NCBI GenBank assembly: GCA_947462095.1
Contig: CANHNQ010000013.1
Location: 1 to 49,127 of the forward strand
Length of the DNA stretch: 49,127 nt
From: Gemmatimonadota bacterium
GTDB lineage: Bacteria > Gemmatimonadota > Gemmatimonadetes > Gemmatimonadales > Gemmatimonadaceae
Direction: 5' to 3'
The notes under the pieces were generated by a model, which did not search any database, was not told where the DNA came from, and was given only the letters and a program-made list of their open reading frames with translations. Positions within the stretch are counted from its first letter, which is position 1; each line of letters opens with the position of its first letter. Of this stretch, positions 43,021-49,127 are shown one piece after another. The position numbers and the translations under genes are program-made.

Positions 43021-43815
43021 TCACAACTCGCGTTTCATCAGATGCAACCGTACCGCATTGTTCGGAAAACCGTTGCGGCGCAGATAGGACGGGAGCAGTC
43101 GCCGCGCTCGGGTCGACATCCCTGCAACCTCGGACCGGGCCGTAAACCCGTGAGCCTGAAACAGGCGGCAGATTGCGGCAGTATCCCGGTAGTACGTACG
43201 ATGATTCAGATATTCATAGTAGACCTGCGCCTGCTCTCGCAGCGGCTTGCCGCGTGTCTCGATCCAGTCGCCCTCCGGTCCTTTCCCGAGTGCCAGCATC
43301 GCGTGGATGACGGCCCGTCGGATTGTGCGTTTGGGTAGCCAATGAACACAGGGCATGAACAGGTGATCTTCCGTAATGCCGAGCGCACCGGGAAAACAGT
43401 GTATACCGAGTCCGCCCGGCCTCGTCAGACGCGCCTGTTCTCGGGCCGCGTGCGCAAGGTCGAACACGTGCTCGAAAACCTGCTCCGAGAAAATGAGATG
43501 AAACGAGCCGTTCGGCACTCGCTCCAGGTCCGACAGCAGCATGAGCAGACGAGATGGTTGCCAGCCCCGATTCTCGAACAGCGCAAAGCCATTTCGCATG
43601 GTCGCTTCATCGATCTCGACGCCATAGGCGTCATATCCCTGATCGCGAAGCACCGCGACTGACCGGCCGCGACCGCATCCCCAATCAAGGATCCGAATCT
43701 GCGACGGCTCAAGGCCCGACGTCTCACGAAACGTGGCGATCGTATCGGCCACGACCGGGTTCAGGCTATAGCTCGCGAGTTCCGCTTCGGTCAGCACGTC
43801 GTGCTTTGTGCCCAT
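43021..43815 (-). CDS. Class I SAM-dependent methyltransferase
   Basis: The protein has 264 residues from ATG 43815, with GGAAGGGG just upstream. Motif I ILDWGCGRGRSVAVL binds S-adenosylmethionine; VEID is the acidic loop that holds the ribose; FHLIFSEQVFEHV is motif II of the Methyltransf_11/23 group. The C-terminal part (VYYEYLNHRTYYRDTAAICRLFQAHGF) is typical of sugar or lipid methyltransferases in glycan clusters. A likely role is methylating a sugar or chain end. Substrate unknown. Confidence 0.9.
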   Translation of the reverse strand: MGTKHDVLTEAELASYSLNPVVADTIATFRETSGLEPSQIRILDWGCGRGRSVAVLRDQGYDAYGVEIDEATMRNGFALFENRGWQPSRLLMLLSDLERVPNGSFHLIFSEQVFEHVFDLAHAAREQARLTRPGGLGIHCFPGALGITEDHLFMPCVHWLPKRTIRRAVIHAMLALGKGPEGDWIETRGKPLREQAQVYYEYLNHRTYYRDTAAICRLFQAHGFTARSEVAGMSTRARRLLPSYLRRNGFPNNAVRLHLMKREL

Positions 43816-44082
43816 TGCCCCTTCCGTGGGAAGTGTCCCGAGTCTGGTCGCGAATCAGGTGAGAACTGAGGATCGCTGCTCGCCGCTGGTCGACGGTCGG
43901 GCTCGTTGAATATGCAGCGGCGGAGCGCACGACCGGGAGGCCAACCTGACGACGCGAGCTCCAGCCGTTGACGCCATCGTCCGATCTCGTGCATCCTCCG
44001 ATATGCACGATCGACGCCGTACTCACATCCCTGCGGGGGGTGGAAGAGGCCTGATGGGCTGGCTTCCCTCGCTGACGCGCCG

Positions 44083-45066
44083 GTGACCCCGGCCGCACGC
44101 GTGATCATCTCGCTCGTCTTCGGCGGCTGGGGCGGCAGTCTCGCGTACTTCGCGATGAAGTTCCATCCCGCGCAGCTGGCCAAGGACTTCTCGTATCCGT
44201 GGCGGGCCGCGCGCGCGCTCCTGGACGGGCACGACCCGTATCAGGTGATCCAGGCGGTGGGCGCGTACCCGTTCAACGCGGGGCTCTTCTATCCGCTGCC
44301 GGCGGCGATCCTCGCCCTCCCCTTCGCGCCGCTGCGCCCCGAAGTCGCCGGTGGGCTGTTCATCGGTCTATCGTCGGCGCTGCTCGCGTGGGGCATACTG
44401 GGCAGCGCACCGCATCGCTTGTGGCTCTTCGCCAGTGCGCCGTTCGTGCACGCCGCCATCCTCGGTCAGTGGTCGCCGATCATTACCGCGAGTGCGCTGA
44501 CACCGGCGCTGCAGTTCATCCTGGCGGGAAAGCCGACGACCGGCCTTGCGGCGTGGCTCTACCGTCCGACGTGGCGTGGCGTCATCGGCGGCACCGTCGT
44601 CGTCGCGCTCGCATTCGTCGTCCAGCCATCGTGGCTGTCGGATTGGCGCGCCGCCATGCCCAGTACGCAGCGCTATCGCGGACCGGCGCTCACGATCATG
44701 GGCTCCTTCCTGTTCCTCGCGCTCCTGCGTTGGCGGCGGAGAGAGGGAAGACTCTTCATGGCGCTGGCGCTCGTACCGCAGTTGCCGGTCTTCTACGAGC
44801 AACTCCTGCTCTGGCTCGTACCAAGCACCGGCTGGCGCTCGCTCGCCCTCACCGCCTGCAGCTGGGTGGGGTACCTCGCGTGGTTCCCGCACAGCGTGTC
44901 GCCGAAACAAAACGAGATCGCTGTGCCATGGGTCCTGTTCACCATCTACCTGCCGGCGCTGGTGATCCTGCTCATGCTGCCGCCCAGGGAAGAGGATGCC
45001 AACATGCAGAACGGCGAGGGACACGACGCAGCGCCGGCGGCAACCACCCGAGAAGCGGACCCGTAG
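44083..45066 (+). CDS. GT87/DUF2029-like polytopic membrane protein (paralogue 3 of 4)
   Basis: The protein has 327 residues from GTG 44083. Motifs shared with the other copies: KDFSYPWRAARALLDGHDPYQVI, LGQWSPIITASAL, LAGKPTTGLAAWLYRPTWRG, RWRRREGRLFMALALVPQLPVFYEQLLLWLVP. About nine membrane helices and a short Glu/Ala-rich tail. Closest to the 41736-42734 protein, but transcribed the other way. Its stop is 7 nt from the stop of paralogue 4, so the two genes are convergent. Confidence 0.8.
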   Translation: MTPAARVIISLVFGGWGGSLAYFAMKFHPAQLAKDFSYPWRAARALLDGHDPYQVIQAVGAYPFNAGLFYPLPAAILALPFAPLRPEVAGGLFIGLSSALLAWGILGSAPHRLWLFASAPFVHAAILGQWSPIITASALTPALQFILAGKPTTGLAAWLYRPTWRGVIGGTVVVALAFVVQPSWLSDWRAAMPSTQRYRGPALTIMGSFLFLALLRWRRREGRLFMALALVPQLPVFYEQLLLWLVPSTGWRSLALTACSWVGYLAWFPHSVSPKQNEIAVPWVLFTIYLPALVILLMLPPREEDANMQNGEGHDAAPAATTREADP

Positions 45067-45073
45067 GCGTTCG

Positions 45074-46195
45074 TCAGCCCCCGTTCGTCGTGGTGGTGAA
45101 CCACACGAAGAGGATCGCCGCCACCACGTTCGCCAGCAAGAGCAGCACGTCCAACCGCGCTGCGGCTTCAATGCGCGCCCGGAGGCCTGCTGGGAAGCCT
45201 GTCGGAGTGCTGGCTGTGGCCGCGACCGCCTGATCCTCCAATGCGTTCGGGCGTCTGAGCAGCATGTACAGCACCGGCAAGTAGACCACGATCGACAGCT
45301 CGCCAAGTCGATGGGCATAGGCGTTGAAGTCTACGAACGGTCCAAGCGCGGCAATCGTAAAGAAGAGCACATGGGTGAGCAGCGACAGCACCAGTACCTC
45401 GCGCGTGCTGCGAGTCACGATGAACAGCGGCAGCAGATCGTACAGGCTCGGTGTCTGTGGTACGCAAACGAGCGCAAGAAACAGACGCGCCTCCGGGCGG
45501 CGCCACTTGAGCAGCGCGAGCGCGTACAGGAATCCGAACGGCCGCATGATCGGGGACACCACGCGCGGCATCTCGCGTAGCGACATGAGCCATTCGAGCG
45601 GCCAGGCGGGCCGGGCGATCAGGCTCGCGACACCAATCGCCAGCCCGATGCCTACGATCCAGCGAAACTGCCGCCAACTACGTACGCCGGCGACGAATGC
45701 CACGGCCATGTTGGGCTTCGCGGCGAGTACCAGCGCGGCGAGGGGCACGAACCAGGCGGCGGTGTAGAAGGGCGACCACTGGTTGCGAAAGACGGCGATC
45801 AGGAACGCCGCGCTGAGCACGGCGCCGACACGCCGGAATGCGTCTTTCCCCAAGGCGTAGCCGAGCACGCCGCCGCCGAGCACGCTGAAGACGATTCGCG
45901 CCACCGGGACGGACAGCAGCGTCAGCGGCAGGGTGAAGATCACGGTGGACAGCGGATAGTTGAGCCGCCAGTTCCACTGAAACTCTCGGGTCGGTCCCAC
46001 CGCGTCATACGGGCTCCGGCCCTGCAGCATCGCTCGGCCCGCGAAGTACCACTGATCGAGGTCGGTGGGCCACGTGGCACGATGTGCCCGCAGCAACGCC
46101 AGCAGCAACGCCAGCGCGCCCACCAGCAGTGCGCCGCGGACTTCCGGTCGGCGAAGAAACGTAGGTCCGGATGGCGGGGCGCTCGCAGGCATCAT
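45074..46195 (-). CDS. GT87/DUF2029-like polytopic membrane protein (paralogue 4 of 4, divergent)
   Basis: The protein has 373 residues from paired ATGs at 46195/46192; GTG 46222 is an alternative. It is less similar: the first loop reads TDLDQWYFAGRAMLQGRSPYDAVG, keeping the Asp and the '(D/S)PY' but not 'YPW'. NQWSPFYTAAWFVPLAALVLAAKPNMAVAF and KWRRPEARLFLALVCVPQTPSLYDLLPLFIV are kept. A C-terminal extension ends in one more membrane helix (LDVLLLLANVVAAILFVWF), absent from the other copies. Probably a GT-C enzyme with a different donor or acceptor. Confidence 0.75.
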   Translation of the reverse strand: MMPASAPPSGPTFLRRPEVRGALLVGALALLLALLRAHRATWPTDLDQWYFAGRAMLQGRSPYDAVGPTREFQWNWRLNYPLSTVIFTLPLTLLSVPVARIVFSVLGGGVLGYALGKDAFRRVGAVLSAAFLIAVFRNQWSPFYTAAWFVPLAALVLAAKPNMAVAFVAGVRSWRQFRWIVGIGLAIGVASLIARPAWPLEWLMSLREMPRVVSPIMRPFGFLYALALLKWRRPEARLFLALVCVPQTPSLYDLLPLFIVTRSTREVLVLSLLTHVLFFTIAALGPFVDFNAYAHRLGELSIVVYLPVLYMLLRRPNALEDQAVAATASTPTGFPAGLRARIEAAARLDVLLLLANVVAAILFVWFTTTTNGG

Positions 46196-46352
46196 GGTCA
46201 AGATAACTCCGGGTGCGGACACCTGACCCTCAGGTGGTGCAATTTGCGTCGATGTCGTGCGCTGGCGTCAGGATGTTGCGCGACGAAGACCTGCCCGTCG
46301 GGATGGTCACGAGTCGGTAGGCGGACCGCCCCCCACATTCCGGGACCCGCAC

Positions 46353-46403
46353 ACAACAACGCCCGGTCGACTGTCCACGTCGACCGGGCGTCATCACTTC
46401 CAT
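46353..46403 (-). terminator. Intrinsic-type terminator, copy 2 of a duplicated 51-nt element
   Basis: The same 13-bp stem (46391-46359 on the minus strand) and TTGTTGT tail as at 11961-12011. It lies 24 nt after the stop of the sortilin-like gene, as expected for a transcription terminator. Confidence 0.82.
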
Positions 46404-46414
46404 CCGCTCAATCC

Positions 46415-49127
46415 CTACCGATCGAACTCGGCGTCGGGCACAAACACCGGCTGTGCCGCACCCGGCCCGCCCTTCTCCACCTTGCTGCGCGTGATCTCCG
46501 GCAATCCTGCCGCCTTCAACATCGCGTTGAGCTTCGGCAAATCCGCCGCAATGATGCGCTCCATGCGCGCCATCTGCAGATCGAGCTTCGGGTTCAACAC
46601 CGCCAGCACATCATACGCCTGCTTGGGCGGACGACGCTCGCCGCTCGACACGAAGCTCAGCAAGCTCGAGAACTGGTTGTTCAGGCGAATCGGGAAGTTC
46701 AGCGGGTCCTGTCCCGACTGATTCTTCGTCTGATACACCGAGTCTTCAACGGCGCTCAACGAATCCGCGAACTTCTTCGCCAACGGCGCGAACGCGGCGT
46801 TCGCCGTCATCTTCGCGGTGCGATCGGTGACATCCATTTTCAGATTCCGGATCTCGATCACGCCCTTGTTCGCGTCGCTCATGCGGTCACGCACCTGCAG
46901 CGCCATCCGCGTCTGCTCCACGAGATCCGCTTCCGTGGCCTCTGCACGCGGATCGGGCTTCACCACGAACGTGTACTGCACCGGCGCCGCACTGCCGGCG
47001 GTCATCTTCACGCTGTACGTGCCCGGCGCCATCGACGGGCCGGTGCCACGACCGCCCCACAGAATCATGCCGCGGAACGTGGTCGCATCCGGGTGACGCA
47101 TGGTCCACGTATAGCGGTTCACGCCCTTCCGGTTGCTCGGCTTGGTTGGCGCCGCGGCACCGAAGCCACGTCCACCACCAGGGCCGCCCGCGGCGGGCGT
47201 GGGGTTGGTGTCGGTGCTCGCCACGGTGGCCAGCAGCTTGCCCGCCTTGTCGTAGAACTGGAACGTCACCGGCATCGAATCGGTCGGCAACCGGTACACG
47301 AACGTGGGTGCGGCCTGACCGTTCAGGCGCAACACCGGCACCGGCTTGTACAGATACGGCGCGCTCGCGGCCTTCTCGGTTTCCGGCTCCCAACGCAACG
47401 GCGTGAGGTTCTCCATCACCCAGAACGCACGACCATGCGTGCTGATCGCGAGATCGTCGTCGCGCAGCATCATGTCGCTCACCGGCACCGGCGGCAGGTT
47501 CTTCTGCAGGCTCTTCCAGTTCGCGCCCGCGTCATGCGACACGTACACGCCACGCTCCGTGGCCGCGTACACCATGCCCGCGCGATGCAGGTCTTCACGG
47601 ATCGCGCGCGTGAAATGCTCCGGCGCGATGCCGTTCGTGATCTTCGTCCACGTCACGCCGTAATCGGTGGTGCGGTAGAGATACGGCGCGAAGTCGTCCA
47701 TCTGATAGCGGTTGCCCGCCACCCAGGCCGTGCCCGGGTTGTGCGGCGACGCTTCGATGATGCTCCAGCGCATCCACTCCGGGAGTCCCTTCGGCGTCAC
47801 GTTCTTCCACGTCACACCGTTGTCGCGCGTGACGTACAGCAGTCCGTCATCGCTGCCGGTCCAGATCAAGCCCTTCGTCAGCTTCGACTCGGCGATCGTG
47901 AACACGGTGCCATAGTACTCCACGCTCGTCTGGTCCTTCGTGATCGGACCACCCGAGCTGCCCAGCGTGGCGGGATCGTTGCGCGTGAGATCGCGCGAGA
48001 TCGGCGTCCACGTGGTGCCGCCGTTGGTGGAACGGAACACGACGTTCGAGCCCACGTAGATCGTGTTCGGATCATGTGGCGAGTGCACGATCGGGTACGT
48101 CCACTGGAAGCGATACTTCGAATCCTTGGCATCATGTCCCATCGGGTCGAGCGGCCACGGATCGATGCTGCGCGACTTGCCGGTGCGACGGTTCAGCACG
48201 TCCATGCTGCCACCGTAGTTCGCGCCGAACATGATGTCGGGATCGATCGGGTTGCTGCTGATGTACCCCGACTCACCGCCCGCCACACTATAGAACGTGG
48301 AGAAGGGCGACGGCGGTGCTACCGGCGCACCACCACCGGGTCCGCCGAATCCACCACGACCGAAGGCTGGCGTTTCACGCACCGGGCCGCACGATGAGCC
48401 GGCGTCCTGCTTCGCGCCACACACGTGGAACGGATAGTGGCTCGTGAGGTGCACGTGATAGTACTGACCGGTGGGCACGGCCACGGCGGTCCGCGTGGTA
48501 CCGCCGTCCTTCGTGATGATCACGCCGTTGTCGTGCGCTACGGCGATGCGCTTGGGATCGGTGGGATCGATGTAGATGTCGTGATTGTCGCCGCCACCAA
48601 AGCCGGCAGTGAACGTCTTGCCGCCATCCTTCGACACCATCGGGCTCACCTGCGGCGCGTACACGACGTTGGTGTCCTTGGGATCGGCGTACAGCTTGGA
48701 GTAGTACCACGAGCGCTGACGCAGATTGCGATCGCCGCTCATGAAGGTCCACGTGGCACCGGCATCATCGCTGCGATACACGCCACCATTCGCCTCATGC
48801 TCAAGAATCGCCCACAAGCGACTCGGCTTGGCCGGTGACACCGTGATGCCGATCGCGCCCAGCATGCCGGTCTGCGGCAAGCCCTTCGCGCGCGTGATCT
48901 CGGTCCACGTATCGCCACCGTCGGTGGTCTTGAAGATGCCGCTGCCCGCGCCACCGCTCACCAGCAGCCACGGCTTCCGCCCGGCCTGCCAGAAGGTGAC
49001 GTACATGATCTTCGGGTTCGACGGATCCATGATCATGTCCGCGACACCGGTGCTGTCGTTGCGGAACAGGATGTTCTTCCACGTCTTGCCGCCGTCGGTC
49101 GTGCGATACACGCCGCGTTCCTTGTTC
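46415..49127 (-). CDS. Sortilin/VPS10-type beta-propeller protein, 5' end beyond the window
   Basis: About 904 residues are visible; the frame is open to the right edge (NKERGVYRTTDGGKTW...), so the N-terminus is missing. Repeated BNR-like 'S/T-x-D-x-G-x-T/N-W' motifs (TTDGGKTW, TTDGGDTW, SDDAGATW, STNGGTTW, TRDNGVTW, TTDYGVTW, SHDAGANW) form a large propeller, annotated in databases as VPS10 domain or 'glycosyl hydrolase'. After the propeller come STHGRAFWVMENLTPLRW and a helical C-terminal domain ('MALQVRDRMSDANKGVIEIRNLK'). Such proteins are abundant in Gemmatimonadota and Bacteroidota; they are usually secreted, and enzymatic function is unproven. Confidence 0.88.
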   Translation of the reverse strand, partial: NKERGVYRTTDGGKTWKNILFRNDSTGVADMIMDPSNPKIMYVTFWQAGRKPWLLVSGGAGSGIFKTTDGGDTWTEITRAKGLPQTGMLGAIGITVSPAKPSRLWAILEHEANGGVYRSDDAGATWTFMSGDRNLRQRSWYYSKLYADPKDTNVVYAPQVSPMVSKDGGKTFTAGFGGGDNHDIYIDPTDPKRIAVAHDNGVIITKDGGTTRTAVAVPTGQYYHVHLTSHYPFHVCGAKQDAGSSCGPVRETPAFGRGGFGGPGGGAPVAPPSPFSTFYSVAGGESGYISSNPIDPDIMFGANYGGSMDVLNRRTGKSRSIDPWPLDPMGHDAKDSKYRFQWTYPIVHSPHDPNTIYVGSNVVFRSTNGGTTWTPISRDLTRNDPATLGSSGGPITKDQTSVEYYGTVFTIAESKLTKGLIWTGSDDGLLYVTRDNGVTWKNVTPKGLPEWMRWSIIEASPHNPGTAWVAGNRYQMDDFAPYLYRTTDYGVTWTKITNGIAPEHFTRAIREDLHRAGMVYAATERGVYVSHDAGANWKSLQKNLPPVPVSDMMLRDDDLAISTHGRAFWVMENLTPLRWEPETEKAASAPYLYKPVPVLRLNGQAAPTFVYRLPTDSMPVTFQFYDKAGKLLATVASTDTNPTPAAGGPGGGRGFGAAAPTKPSNRKGVNRYTWTMRHPDATTFRGMILWGGRGTGPSMAPGTYSVKMTAGSAAPVQYTFVVKPDPRAEATEADLVEQTRMALQVRDRMSDANKGVIEIRNLKMDVTDRTAKMTANAAFAPLAKKFADSLSAVEDSVYQTKNQSGQDPLNFPIRLNNQFSSLLSFVSSGERRPPKQAYDVLAVLNPKLDLQMARMERIIAADLPKLNAMLKAAGLPEITRSKVEKGGPGAAQPVFVPDAEFDR

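Noticed and set aside
42746-43024. 92-codon minus-strand open frame that overlaps the methyltransferase stop as GTGA
   Set aside because: Placement is suggestive, but G/C at third positions is only about 73%, and the segment shared with 43896-43946 is better conserved in another frame. Not supported enough to call.
46082-48397. 771-codon plus-strand open frame opposite the sortilin-like gene
   Set aside because: Arg/His-rich with no domain pattern; the minus-strand frame has clear BNR repeats. Long antisense frames are expected at this GC content.

Overview
The window is a high-GC chromosomal segment from a free-living Gram-negative-type (diderm) bacterium. A TonB-dependent receptor, a secretin and a Wzm/Wzt-like exporter imply an outer membrane. 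Many genes start with GTG or TTG, Shine-Dalgarno sequences are often weak, and a long sortilin/VPS10-type beta-propeller protein is present. My best guess is Gemmatimonadota; this is inference from gene style, not a marker gene.

Layout. 1-141: tail of an L-asparaginase. 284-4598: TonB-dependent receptor and a convergent amidase, separated by a strong hairpin. 4693-7253: an AAA+/DUF4143 ATPase with an unrecognised partner gene, ending in an AT-rich divergent promoter region. 7254-8733: a GIY-YIG / DUF2239 / SnoaL operon whose genes are joined by GTGA overlaps. 8736-9591: two truncated gene remnants. 9679-14058: a zinc phospholipase C/S1-P1-type enzyme, a PHP-domain membrane protein, a GT2 glycosyltransferase and a GT87-like membrane protein. 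14657-23368: a complete Tad (Flp) pilus operon in the order flp, cpaA, tadE, cpaB, cpaC, cpaE, cpaF, tadB, tadC, tadG, with a hairpin right after the pilin gene. 23438-46195: a surface-glycan island. It holds a UbiA-family polyprenyl enzyme, two odd unrecognised proteins, an ABC-2 polysaccharide exporter, at least five glycosyltransferase polypeptides (several are fusions), an SGNH/carbohydrate-binding membrane protein, a methyltransferase and three more GT87-like membrane proteins. 46415 to the right edge: the C-terminal part of a sortilin-like propeller protein.

How the genes may work together. The glycan island looks like an ABC-transporter-dependent pathway (Wzm/Wzt type). A UbiA-like enzyme and four GT-C-like proteins suggest polyprenyl-phosphate sugar donors used on the periplasmic side. 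A nucleotide-sugar-type transferase carries a 13-heptad coiled coil encoded by a 21-bp tandem repeat, which recalls coiled-coil chain-length rulers. A GT2 and a GT87-like gene lie directly upstream of the pilin operon, so pilus glycosylation is possible but unproven.

Most worth a second look: (1) the LamG-like/Cys-rich fusion (26072-27220) with its unrecognised neighbour (24646-26016), inside the glycan operon; (2) the repeat-encoded coiled-coil transferase (34161-35654); (3) the palindromic double operator upstream of the GIY-YIG operon; (4) a 51-nt terminator element present twice, 34 kb apart.
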